Below, one piece after another: positions 1 through 7,728 of a stretch of 64,000 nucleotides of DNA (positions are counted from its first letter, which is position 1; each line of letters starts with the position of its first letter). The notes beneath the pieces were generated by a model. The model had not been told where the DNA came from. It made no database searches and saw nothing but the letters and a program-made list of their open reading frames with translations. The stretch covers positions 1 through 64,000 of the forward strand of contig CASGCS010000024.1 of the NCBI GenBank assembly GCA_949300025.1. The letters run 5' to 3'. The translations under genes were made by a program, and so were the position numbers. The stretch comes from an uncultured bacterium. GTDB taxonomy: Bacteria > Bacteroidota > Bacteroidia > Bacteroidales > UBA932.

Positions 1-41
1 GAAGAGCACATCGTGCGAACGTCACCAACAGGCATCAAACA

Positions 42-82
42 AAAACCGTCGAAAAGTTTGGTAAGGACTCTCCGACGGTTTT
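42..82. terminator. Hairpin terminator, possibly bidirectional
   Basis: A perfect 10-bp inverted repeat, AAAACCGTCG at 42-51 and CGACGGTTTT at 73-82, encloses a 21-nt loop. Read on the minus strand the 3' arm ends in four U residues, as in an intrinsic terminator. It lies about 220 nt downstream of a minus-strand promoter (303-334), so the two may delimit one short transcript. The long loop lowers confidence. Confidence 0.5.
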
Positions 83-296
83 CATTTATCGTTTCAGCGG
101 GATACCAGCATCATCGTATCCCCGATGTTCTATCAAACGTTCGTCGGAAAATGTCTCCAAGAGTATAGAATGCTCCAATGCCCGAAGTATGGACACACGA
201 CATTCTTTCAAGGCATTTTATGCCTCGATCCAATACGGTGTTCCAGTTGTTCATTCTTCTTTGCAGCATTGTAAGCTTTATGTTTTTATTCAATTG
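42..296 (-). ncRNA. Short transcription unit of unknown product (small RNA or small/broken gene)
   Basis: A promoter at 303-334 and a hairpin terminator at 42-82 delimit a transcript of roughly 250 nt on the minus strand. The longest frame that would cross it starts at a TTG inside the promoter -7 box, so it cannot be translated as such. Other frames hold peptide-like stretches, including one ending in GIPLKR-stop at about 101-103, but with stops between them. This may be a small RNA, a small protein not resolved here, or the decayed end of a gene. I do not recognise it. Confidence 0.25.
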
Positions 297-302
297 ACGG
301 CA

Positions 303-334
303 CAAAATTACGGATTTTCTTGAGGACCAGCAAA
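303..334 (-). promoter_or_regulatory. Bacteroidetes-type promoter
   Basis: On the minus strand TTTG (331-334) is followed by 20 nt and then TAATTTTG (303-310). This matches the Bacteroidetes primary-sigma consensus TTG, 19-21 nt, TAnnTTTG. It points into the short unit that ends at 42-82. Confidence 0.5.
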
Positions 335-703
335 TTTCTTTAGAGAAAAGCCGATATGAAGCAAACTGCTGACCCCAAAATGCAAAAGTGCAAGTGCAAA
401 CGAATATTCAGTTTGTACTTTGGCCCTTTACAGAGAAAGTTCAAAGTATCGGCCTTGAGTACTAACTTCGGTGATGGTTTAGAGTTTTACATTTTTTCAA
501 GCGAATAATACCTGTTATCTCACACTTTTTCCAACGAATCAAACTCCCGTTATACACTTTTCCATCAAAATGAAGCTTAAACCCAACACTTTTCCATGAA
601 ATCAGCAACTGTTATAAGGAGATTTTTGAAATGATATGAAATCGCAAATAAAAGCGGCCAGAGTATATTTCCCTGGCCAATTCTTAAGTATTATTGGTTC
701 TGA
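335..703. other. Intergenic stretch with no gene apart from repeat copy 1
   Basis: No coding frame with a plausible start is visible on either strand. The stretch is A/T-rich and carries only the repeat copy described at 473-620. Its right end is the 3' flank of the subtilase gene. Confidence 0.5.
473..620. repeat. Direct repeat copy 1, built from four ~32-nt units (IS-end-like)
   Basis: About 140 bp match, in the same orientation, the sequence at 4705-4846. Each copy is itself made of four degenerate ~32-nt units that begin with ACAYTTTTYCA, at about 488, 522, 554 and 587 in this copy. Arrays of short repeats next to the tip are known from the ends of IS21-family elements, where the transposase binds. 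No transposase gene is present here, so this would be a solitary or relic end. The two copies bracket the ATPase/subtilase pair. The repeat is directly visible; its origin is inference. Confidence 0.6.
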
Positions 704-3049
704 CTATGCTTCTGTAGTTACAGATACATGTTGCTCAACCCTTACAGGCGAGTAAACAAATCCATTGAGATCAAGCTGCTTAGTAACCTCATCGTATACC
801 TCGTGCTGGCGCTTATTATCGCGGATTGTAATAATCAGGCAGAACTCCTGGCTAATAGCCTCGTCATTGGAGCCTTTCAAATCCTCGATGAACTGACGGT
901 ACAAGCCTTCAATTTTTAGATACCATGATTTAGGAGTCTTGAGAAAATCGTCTTTCTTACCTTGTGTCAGCTCACTAAGGTCAACATTCCATTTCTTGAT
1001 TGGCTGGAACTTGTCGCCGTAGTCTACCAGCATTCGTTCGGATGCATATGGCGTGTCGGTATCTCTATGTGCTTTTGTTCCATATAGAGATGATCCGAGC
1101 AGATTTTTGCGTCCTTCAGCACCGATTGGATTCTTGATATTCCTCTTGGATGTGTCACGCAGTGTCTTGCTGTCGTATGTTCCGAACATAACCTTGATAT
1201 TTGATTGGCAGTATTCAGCACCTTGGCTTGCATTAAGCATGGGCTTGCTAACAAGAGTTACTTGGATATTGCCGTATAAATATCCGTTTTCGTCAACCAT
1301 AGATTGAGGATAAGGAAAATCGAGGATTTCAATGAAATGTCCTTTCTCAAGCGTATCCTGGAGTATTAGTGTGGTCTCGTACTTGTCATTATACAGAATC
1401 TTATTGCTTGAAGCTGGAAGGCCAAACCCTGCGTATTTTAGCTTGTCTCCAATCTCCATTTTCATTTCTGCCGGATAGTGAGCTGAATGAATAATTAGGG
1501 CTTTCGCCAGAAGAGGACTGAACGCCTCTCCTATCTTCATCTGCAAACCAGCTACTATAGCGGTAACACGCGGCGTTGAAAAACTTGTTCCAGCCTTGCC
1601 GGTAATACTACCGTCAGGAGTGAAAGATAGCACTGGAGTCTCTGTTATTTCACCATCATCTGTGACCCCAGCGTTGCCGCCATAACTTACGACTTCCGGC
1701 TTGATGATGTGGGCTGGGCCACGGCCTTTCCTGGAGAAAGGAGACGGACAATTTTCGTCTGCCCGATCAAATTCTCTCTTCTTATGTGCTATTGAGCCAA
1801 CCACAAGACTTCTAACTGAATCTGCTGGTATAGCAATACGTGATACGGGTACTGGTAAGTTTTCGCAGTTTCCGGCAGACTTTACAATCAGAACATCGAA
1901 TTCATCCTGTATGCTGTCTAGTTCCTTCGCATAATCCGAGAATTCCTGCTCATCAGCTGTTAAGTTAGTGCCAATAGACATATTCCAAATTTTGATGTCA
2001 GGTTTATGGCTTATGGCTTCACGAATATTCGAAATGACCTCATCTTCATACATGGTCTTGTAATACTTGCTGATAACTGTGGCATCATACAATTTGCATC
2101 CCTGCCCACCAGCACACTCTTTGCCAATAAGTTCATCACCATATTCAACTATTCCTGATACGAACGTTCCGTGCTTCTGATCTGTGTCTTCATCTGTAAA
2201 AGAAGTAGCTTTATCTTCACATAACCACGGAGCAAGATGTGGTATTCGTGCGATGCCTGAATCAAGTATTCCGACTACAGGGTAATTAATGCCATCTTGC
2301 GGCTTCTTTATAGCAACATCTTCTGCGTATTGGATAGAGTCTTCATCAAACTCGAGTACAGGCATATCAGAAATGGATTGCACACCTTCAAAGTTTCTCA
2401 AGAAAGTCAGTTGATCTGTGGTAATTCCCTGGCCTCTGTATGCTATTAACTCGCTGGAATATTTGCATCTGGTACAATTGATGCCATTGTCATCGCAACT
2501 TTTCTCAAAAGATTTGATAAGTAATCCGTTGAGTTCTCTATCGAAATAATTAATCAGCTTGATCTTTATCACGCCGTCAAGATTCAAGTCTTCTTCTACA
2601 ATCGGTGTGAATTCGTCAATTTCATCAATAGCAGCAACACCAAGATAGGTTTTGTCACCAGTCCGCAGCGAAGAAATCCTTTTTGCAATGCGATTTGCCT
2701 CAATAGGAGTGTTTATTTTAACCATTACTTTGTCTTTGCCAGTAACACCGATAAGGTTGATAGCACCTTTATCGTTAAAGATATGAGCAATATTCTCTCT
2801 ATGTCCTTTTGCCAATGCATTTCCATTCAAATGTAGAGTTAGCACAGAAGGGAGAAAATTACTTTGTTTGTTTTTTTCGGAAAGCTTTGCCGCCATTCCA
2901 TTCATAGCTGAGATAAATAATGTCTGCTTTTGAGGAATAGCATCCCTATCTACCCAATTGGGTATATCAGAATCTCCGGCACCTTCAGTCTTTCTTTCGT
3001 CGTTATCTCTCATAGAGAAAAAACGAATAGGCAAATTCTTTTCATCCAT
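704..3049 (-). CDS. ietS: Subtilisin-like serine protease, IetS-type defence effector
   Basis: An S8-fold serine protease of 781 residues. The triad is complete: D263 in GILDSG, H293 in KHGTFVSG and S489 in GTSFSTP, with oxyanion N394 in SAGN. About 260 residues precede the catalytic domain and about 240 follow it without a recognised domain. There is no signal peptide, so it should be cytoplasmic. It starts 2 nt after the AAA ATPase gene stops and has an unusually good AAGGAGGA ribosome site inside the end of that gene, so the pair is co-expressed. An AAA ATPase plus subtilase in this order is the layout of the ietAS antiphage system; both proteins are known to be required. That the ATPase controls protease activity is inference. 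The protease assignment is near certain; the IetS name rests on pairing and size. Confidence 0.88.
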   Translation of the reverse strand: MDEKNLPIRFFSMRDNDERKTEGAGDSDIPNWVDRDAIPQKQTLFISAMNGMAAKLSEKNKQSNFLPSVLTLHLNGNALAKGHRENIAHIFNDKGAINLIGVTGKDKVMVKINTPIEANRIAKRISSLRTGDKTYLGVAAIDEIDEFTPIVEEDLNLDGVIKIKLINYFDRELNGLLIKSFEKSCDDNGINCTRCKYSSELIAYRGQGITTDQLTFLRNFEGVQSISDMPVLEFDEDSIQYAEDVAIKKPQDGINYPVVGILDSGIARIPHLAPWLCEDKATSFTDEDTDQKHGTFVSGIVEYGDELIGKECAGGQGCKLYDATVISKYYKTMYEDEVISNIREAISHKPDIKIWNMSIGTNLTADEQEFSDYAKELDSIQDEFDVLIVKSAGNCENLPVPVSRIAIPADSVRSLVVGSIAHKKREFDRADENCPSPFSRKGRGPAHIIKPEVVSYGGNAGVTDDGEITETPVLSFTPDGSITGKAGTSFSTPRVTAIVAGLQMKIGEAFSPLLAKALIIHSAHYPAEMKMEIGDKLKYAGFGLPASSNKILYNDKYETTLILQDTLEKGHFIEILDFPYPQSMVDENGYLYGNIQVTLVSKPMLNASQGAEYCQSNIKVMFGTYDSKTLRDTSKRNIKNPIGAEGRKNLLGSSLYGTKAHRDTDTPYASERMLVDYGDKFQPIKKWNVDLSELTQGKKDDFLKTPKSWYLKIEGLYRQFIEDLKGSNDEAISQEFCLIITIRDNKRQHEVYDEVTKQLDLNGFVYSPVRVEQHVSVTTEA

Positions 3050-3051
3050 AT

Positions 3052-4158
3052 TTAGTCCTCCTTATTTAGAATGTTCTTAATCTGTCTTATGGATATTCCC
3101 AATTTTTCAGAAATTGATGATTGGGATATTCCTTTTTCGTTCAGGTATTTAACAAGGCTTTCGACTCTGCTGTTGTCGTGATTCTTAAAGTCAAATAGTT
3201 GTATGAGTAATTCTTCTTGGGAGAGAGTTGAACCGGCCTTTATTACAGCTTGAACCTTCGCATTGTTTACTATGGTCTGAATATCTGACGGAGACAAGTT
3301 GCCATATTCAGCAAATGCAAGTATAAGTTTGGACATTTTCCTGTCATCTTCAATTGGTAAGGTTGTCTTGAAATCACCAATGAAAAAATTGAGCATTTCT
3401 TGAATCTCTTTTTCCCCTGGGAGACCAATTTCGAGAATAGTGTGGAAACGTCTCCAAATAGCTTTGTCGAGCAAATCCGCATGGTTTGTGGCAGCGATAA
3501 GTATGCTGCTGCTTGAAAGGGAGTCAATGTTTTGAAGTAAACTGTTAATTACCCTCTTCAATTCTCCTAGTTCGTGCTGATCATCTCTTGCTTTTGCAAT
3601 TGCATCAAATTCATCAAGAAATAAAATGCACGGGCGAGAATCTGCAAAATCAAATACTTTACGAATATTCTTTGAAGTACTACCGAGCAATGATGACACA
3701 AGCGCATCTAATCTTGCGATAACTAATGGTAACCCTATCTGCTGAGCAATATACTTCGCAACAGTACTCTTACCGCAACCAGGCACACCATACAACATAA
3801 GAGTGTTGCTGAACTCAACACCATTTTTATAAAGGTCTCCCTGGTGTTTAATCATATTGATGAAGTCATCGACTTTATGGGCTGTCAATTCGGGCAAAAT
3901 CGGTTTGATTTCATTTTCGGTCGGACAATATACATCCACAATGCTCATGCGACTTTCTGCATCAACGGGAGTAGATGACAACTCGTCAAGAGAAAGCATC
4001 GATGTGTAGCGTCTTTCCAAAGAATCAAGAATCATTTTTGACATCTTGGTTTCTCCGTCGCGTGACATTTTATCTGCCAGTATCTTTGCGTAATTATATA
4101 CTTTTTGAGAGTCTTTCGACAGACCTCCTTCGATAATTCGTAGTATCTCTGTGTACAT
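3052..4158 (-). CDS. ietA: AAA ATPase with C-terminal helix-turn-helix-like tail, IetA-type
   Basis: A cytoplasmic AAA ATPase, partner of the downstream subtilase in an ietAS-type phage-defence pair. Walker A is GVPGCGKST with K130, Walker B is FLDEFDA (D182-E183), sensor 1 is AATNHAD, and two arginines follow in WRRF. The first ~85 residues are helical and unassigned. The last ~30 residues read like a resolvase- or sigma-type helix-turn-helix (ISQSSISEKLGIS followed by IRQIKNIL). The frame is open to 4191, but that start lies in the promoter -7 box (4181-4188), so I chose the ATG at 4156-4158, giving 368 residues and a leader of about 15 nt. The HTH-like tail and the phased motif array just upstream suggest autoregulation, which is inference. 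Confidence 0.87.
   Translation of the reverse strand: MYTEILRIIEGGLSKDSQKVYNYAKILADKMSRDGETKMSKMILDSLERRYTSMLSLDELSSTPVDAESRMSIVDVYCPTENEIKPILPELTAHKVDDFINMIKHQGDLYKNGVEFSNTLMLYGVPGCGKSTVAKYIAQQIGLPLVIARLDALVSSLLGSTSKNIRKVFDFADSRPCILFLDEFDAIAKARDDQHELGELKRVINSLLQNIDSLSSSSILIAATNHADLLDKAIWRRFHTILEIGLPGEKEIQEMLNFFIGDFKTTLPIEDDRKMSKLILAFAEYGNLSPSDIQTIVNNAKVQAVIKAGSTLSQEELLIQLFDFKNHDNSRVESLVKYLNEKGISQSSISEKLGISIRQIKNILNKED
3056..3063 (-). promoter_or_regulatory. Strong Shine-Dalgarno site for the subtilase gene
   Basis: On the minus strand AAGGAGGA lies within the last codons of the ATPase gene, about 6 nt before the subtilase ATG. Strong Shine-Dalgarno sequences are uncommon in Bacteroidetes. 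Here it would secure translation of the second gene in proportion to the first. Confidence 0.6.
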
Positions 4159-4180
4159 GATGTTTAGTTTGATTTTTTTG

Positions 4181-4211
4181 CAAATATACAATAAGTGTGC
4201 TAATTGACAAA
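4181..4211 (-). promoter_or_regulatory. Promoter of the ietAS pair
   Basis: On the minus strand TTTG (4208-4211), a 19-nt spacer, and TATATTTG (4181-4188) match the Bacteroidetes consensus exactly. Transcription should start near 4174, which rules out the longer ATPase start at 4191. One motif of the 21-bp array lies inside the spacer. Confidence 0.8.
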
Positions 4212-4286
4212 TATTTCGTGCTATTATTTCAATATTTCGTGCTATTATTTCAATATTTCGTGCTATAATTATTATAAAGCGTGCTA
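4197..4286. repeat. Array of five GTGCTA motifs at exact 21-bp spacing, operator-like
   Basis: GTGCTA begins at 4197, 4218, 4239, 4260 and 4281, a period of exactly 21 bp. The middle units share a longer 21-bp unit (4210-4230 and 4231-4251 are identical; 4252-4266 matches for the first 15 bases), while the outer two keep little beyond the core. Two turns of B-DNA separate the motifs, so they face the same side of the helix. The first lies between the -33 and -7 boxes of the ietAS promoter and the rest extend upstream. This is the geometry of cooperative operator sites. The binding protein is unknown; the HTH-like tail of the ATPase is one candidate. Confidence 0.65.
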
Positions 4287-4291
4287 TTTTC

Positions 4292-4941
4292 TTAATACTA
4301 TAATAGGATATAATCTATATGAGTGGGAAATACTAATTCTCCGTTCCGCTAACACTTCACTTCTCAACACAGACTTCCTTTCAATATTTCAAACACCTCT
4401 ATCGTGTGCAAAGTGGAATATATATGTAATATTCCTCTCTTTTTTCAGTAAGTTAATTCCTTTGCATGTCAGTCTTGCTGGAATACAGAAAAAATGGCGC
4501 ATTGTACCATTCAGACAGAACATGGCCGTATAATTTATGTATCAATCCAAATGCCAGTTTAGTATTTCCATGACCATCAAGGTGGATTCTGATTCTAGAA
4601 AGAGGTTCTATTGTTACATCGCATTTAGTACTTGATGGAAGATTAAGTATGTAATAAGTAAAAATTACAAGATTAGAAGTTCTGGGGATTTTTCCTAAAT
4701 TTAGTTATGGTTTAGGATTGAACATTTTTTAAACAGTAAATCCCTAATCTCACACTTTTCCCAACGAATCAGACCCCATTTACACACTTTTCTATCAAAA
4801 TTGAGGCTTGAAATCTACACTTTTCCATGATATCAGCAACTTTACTTTATCCCCGTATTCCTATATATGTTCATTAAAGTAAAGTCAAAATGAGGGAAGA
4901 ATAGAGATGGCTGCGCCACTGCTCTCGGCTTGCAGTTTATG
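4292..4941. other. Intergenic stretch with no convincing gene apart from repeat copy 2
   Basis: This 650-nt A/T-rich stretch separates the ietAS promoter from the next gene. The only long open frame is on the minus strand at about 4704-4453 (83 codons); it has no usable start and I do not recognise the peptide. It may be a decayed gene. Repeat copy 2 occupies 4705-4846. Confidence 0.5.
4705..4846. repeat. Direct repeat copy 2 (IS-end-like)
   Basis: This is the same-orientation partner of the repeat at 473-620, alignable over about 140 bp with a few substitutions and single-base indels. It also contains the ~32-nt units starting ACACTTTT (near 4752, 4785 and 4817). With copy 1 it brackets a 4.1-kb block that holds ietAS. 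Recombination between the copies could delete or excise that block. Confidence 0.6.
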
Positions 4942-5532
4942 TTAGATTTGCAATAGAGATTTCAGTTGGTCTCGTGTAAGAAAATCATCATTCTCATCAT
5001 CGCCATAGTTCCAGCGTGAGGTAATGGAGATGATTTGTAAATCAGGGCCGGTGATTACAGCGATCAGGGAATATCCGTATTCATCATGCGGATATTCTTT
5101 CCCCGGGAAAGCCGGAATGTTCTCCATATCGTCCCTGACGCAGAAATAGATGCGGTTCTTTCCATAGCCGGCATGTTCGTCGTAGGCAAATTCGGATTGG
5201 AGTATGCACCAGTCCGGTGCATATTTTCTGTACTTTAAAGCCTGTTCAAATGATGTGATATGTTCAATTCTGTAACTGTGCGGACAATCCGAATGGTATT
5301 CCTCCGCATCAAGGTTTATGTTCAGATTGTTTACAACAGCATCAAGCGACAACCCGTTGAAATTGCTGTCATAGCAGTCGAATGACGGGGAATGGCAGAT
5401 GACTTTCAGGAGGGCATTGACTTGCGATATGCCCTTTTCGCTTTTCAGATCTATCTCACCATCCCGGCTCCATCTGACAATCCCTCGCCAAAACTTCCCG
5501 TATGGATAACTCAAATCCAGTTTCTGACTCAT
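4942..5532 (-). CDS. Unknown 196-residue protein coupled to a metallo-beta-lactamase gene
   Basis: I do not recognise this protein. It is soluble, acidic and rich in aromatic residues, with no signal peptide, membrane segment or known catalytic motif. Cys and His residues are scattered (for example CPHSYRIEH near residue 83) without a clear metal site. Its ATG overlaps the stop codon of the upstream metallo-beta-lactamase-fold gene in an ATGA arrangement, so the two are translationally coupled and likely act together. It ends the minus-strand group that began with the PD-(D/E)XK-like gene. It could be a specificity or immunity partner of the hydrolase, but nothing in the sequence proves this. 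Confidence 0.7.
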   Translation of the reverse strand: MSQKLDLSYPYGKFWRGIVRWSRDGEIDLKSEKGISQVNALLKVICHSPSFDCYDSNFNGLSLDAVVNNLNINLDAEEYHSDCPHSYRIEHITSFEQALKYRKYAPDWCILQSEFAYDEHAGYGKNRIYFCVRDDMENIPAFPGKEYPHDEYGYSLIAVITGPDLQIISITSRWNYGDDENDDFLTRDQLKSLLQI

Positions 5533-6818
5533 CGTACCTGTATTTCAATGTCATCTGCGACAGTGTCGTTTGTTACCACCTTGTTTTTCAGTTCTTCGGG
5601 GATGTCGAGAGATGTAAAGTCGCTTCCTTTTTCCGTATGTATCGGAATGATTGCGGTATGGGGATTCATAAGATTGCATACTCGAGCAAGAGTTTCCTTT
5701 GAGGCATGGCCGGATGTATGCAGGTATTCGTGGTTCCAGTCGTGTGAATGGACAAACTTATCGGTGTTGGCATTGTATGCCTTATCCTCAGGGCATATAT
5801 ATCCCTGAAACTGTGAATATATGAAGAGTGTGTCTTCTTTCGGGAGCAAAGACATAAGAGTGCCTAACTGCTCCTTGAACTTGCCGGACGCCCTTACAAT
5901 CATAGTGAATCCGGATTTAACCATGTCGGGAATTATGGATTCATCGTATTCATGCACTTTTGAAAAATCAAAGAACCGTATATTTCTTTTCTGGAAATAA
6001 TGCTCGGTAAATGTCTCCAAAAGCTTGCACTGGTATCCGTCGGCAATGAACAGTCTTCCCTGATGCCTTGTTGTCGCCTGACAAAACGAGGCAAGTCTGT
6101 CAATGTCTGTGGAAGAGCACAGCACAAAGGCATATTTGTAGCGGGACAGCAGTTCATACGCTTTGTCCTGCAACTCCTTTTCAGATATCAATTTTTCATC
6201 GTTTCTGGAAAGCAAGGTACCTTCTGTAATCAGTACGTCGATTTTTCTTTTTACGACAAATCTTCTCAATGTGCCGTAAAGATATTTGCCTAAATAGCCG
6301 TGGTCCCGGAAATCTCCGGTATGCAGGACATTTTTGCCATCGCATTCTATTACGAACATATAGGCATCCGCAGCCGAATGGCTAACGTAGTACGGGGTGA
6401 TTTTTATGTCACCGACAGAAACTGTTTTGTTCGGATAATATTCATTGAAGCTCAAAACAGCCTGGAATGCCGCCTCATACTTTTCTTTGGCTGCGTTCTG
6501 AGGGGTATTCTGCATATGGGCATAGAATTTCAGTTTGACCAATTTTGCCAGATGCCCGAGATACTGGGCAATACCTTTCTTCGCGACAGCCGCCTCAAAG
6601 GCGATATGGTCTCTGTGATAATGAGTATAGAAAACCGCCGAGACCCTGTCAAGCAACCGGTCAAGATTCTCGGGCACATCATACTCGTCTTCCGCCTGGC
6701 CGTCGGCATCGGGCAGGTTATGCCCCAGGTCGATGAGTATTTTAGTTCCGGAGGAGGACTGTATCTCGGTGATACAGCCTCCTATCTGGTTGATTCCGCG
6801 GTGGATGGTGATTTTCAT
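5529..6818 (-). CDS. Metallo-beta-lactamase-fold hydrolase, RNase J / beta-CASP-like
   Basis: A cytoplasmic zinc hydrolase. The HxHxDH signature is present as THYHRDH, followed by SHSAADA and a LHTGDFRDHG metal-binding motif. The long middle segment and the later SGHAS motif fit the beta-CASP branch that includes RNase J-type nucleases. The open frame reaches 6833 through a TTG, but the ATG at 6816-6818 starts directly at the beta-lactamase fold, giving 429 residues and a 7-nt gap after the upstream gene; I prefer it. The gene overlaps the unknown 196-residue gene by 4 nt and follows a PD-(D/E)XK-like gene. In this island a nucleic-acid substrate is the natural guess, which is inference. It lacks the length of housekeeping RNase J (about 550 residues). 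Confidence 0.8.
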   Translation of the reverse strand: MKITIHRGINQIGGCITEIQSSSGTKILIDLGHNLPDADGQAEDEYDVPENLDRLLDRVSAVFYTHYHRDHIAFEAAVAKKGIAQYLGHLAKLVKLKFYAHMQNTPQNAAKEKYEAAFQAVLSFNEYYPNKTVSVGDIKITPYYVSHSAADAYMFVIECDGKNVLHTGDFRDHGYLGKYLYGTLRRFVVKRKIDVLITEGTLLSRNDEKLISEKELQDKAYELLSRYKYAFVLCSSTDIDRLASFCQATTRHQGRLFIADGYQCKLLETFTEHYFQKRNIRFFDFSKVHEYDESIIPDMVKSGFTMIVRASGKFKEQLGTLMSLLPKEDTLFIYSQFQGYICPEDKAYNANTDKFVHSHDWNHEYLHTSGHASKETLARVCNLMNPHTAIIPIHTEKGSDFTSLDIPEELKNKVVTNDTVADDIEIQVR

Positions 6819-6825
6819 TCCCCTG

Positions 6826-7632
6826 TTAATCAATAATTTGAATATACATTGTATGTAAACAGATGTTATTGATAATCATAGAATAATGGACAAAATGACC
6901 AATTCCTTTTTCTGCCCTATCTTGGCAAACTAAATTAAATTCGGAGGCTTTCTCCTTAAAATATTTTATGGCCATAAAATTTTGGTAGTCATCAAAATTT
7001 CGAGAAACTTTTTCCTTGCTATACTTATTCTGCGTTTTATTAAATGCTATTATAGGAAGTATGATTGTATTGAATTTATAATTAAGTTCGGGAAAATTCT
7101 TATTCTTAAAATCGTTAATTTTAATTCCTGCTGCAAAATAGTAAAGTAATTGGTACCTAAGATCTTTATACGAACTATAGTCGCTATATTTTAAATATTC
7201 TTCAATTAAGTTTTCGATTCTATTTATACTGTTACTTTGAGGATGCTCTTCGTTATATTTCTTGGCAGAATTTTTAGCGATTTCTATTGTCTTCCCGAAT
7301 GGCTCGTCAACTTTGGCTTCAATTGCTATGTATGTTTTCCCGATAACTAATGACAAATCATTTTTTCTTGGATTATTGAATTCATCAAATATACTAGGAA
7401 ACTCAAAATATCCTTTAATTTCGGCAGTCGCAGATATATTACATTGATTTAATATAAATTGCACTAATTTATACCCAGAATTATTTTCTTCATTTATATC
7501 ATCAGTAAAAAAATGCGCGAGAGAGTACGCACTTCTATCTTGGCGGTACAGATATCTTTTTGGAGCATGTTTTCCCCAATCAATTAACTCCCTGACGGGA
7601 TGTGTTTCACCTTTGCCATAAAATAGTTTCAT
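6826..7632 (-). CDS. PD-(D/E)XK nuclease-like protein
   Basis: This 268-residue protein has the core of a PD-(D/E)XK nuclease: D92 in RKNDLSLVI and E105-A-K107 in AIEAKVDE, spaced as in the fold. The N-terminal ~75 residues and the Lys/Asn/Tyr-rich C-terminal half are unassigned. The gene is noticeably more A/T-rich than its neighbours, a sign of separate acquisition. It ends 7 nt before the metallo-beta-lactamase gene, so it probably leads that three-gene operon. A possible -7 box (TAACTTTG, 7724-7731) lies 92 nt upstream. The substrate is unknown; it could be a restriction-like enzyme or a component that only binds DNA ends. No methyltransferase partner is present. Confidence 0.7.
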   Translation of the reverse strand: MKLFYGKGETHPVRELIDWGKHAPKRYLYRQDRSAYSLAHFFTDDINEENNSGYKLVQFILNQCNISATAEIKGYFEFPSIFDEFNNPRKNDLSLVIGKTYIAIEAKVDEPFGKTIEIAKNSAKKYNEEHPQSNSINRIENLIEEYLKYSDYSSYKDLRYQLLYYFAAGIKINDFKNKNFPELNYKFNTIILPIIAFNKTQNKYSKEKVSRNFDDYQNFMAIKYFKEKASEFNLVCQDRAEKGIGHFVHYSMIINNICLHTMYIQIID

Positions 7633-7728
7633 ATCAGTATATTATTAAAATATATTATATCATCAGTTAACCCCTGCATTCTTCACTCTTCAAAATCTAT
7701 TTCTACGGTTAATTTCATCTTTTCAAAG

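Noticed and set aside
111..305. 64-codon minus-strand frame as a protein gene
   Set aside because: Its only start is a TTG inside the -7 box of the promoter, so it would not be in the transcript.
4197..4286. Possible CRISPR array
   Set aside because: The units are contiguous 21-mers without spacers and no cas gene is near; the phase fits operator sites instead.
4204..4533. Plus-strand frame with repeating NISCYYF peptide
   Set aside because: The peptide repeat is a by-product of the 21-bp DNA repeat, whose length is a multiple of three; there is no promoter or homology.
4453..4704. 83-codon open frame on the minus strand with protein-like composition
   Set aside because: No start codon is available, no family is recognised, and the region is A/T-rich; kept only as a possible remnant in the intergenic note.
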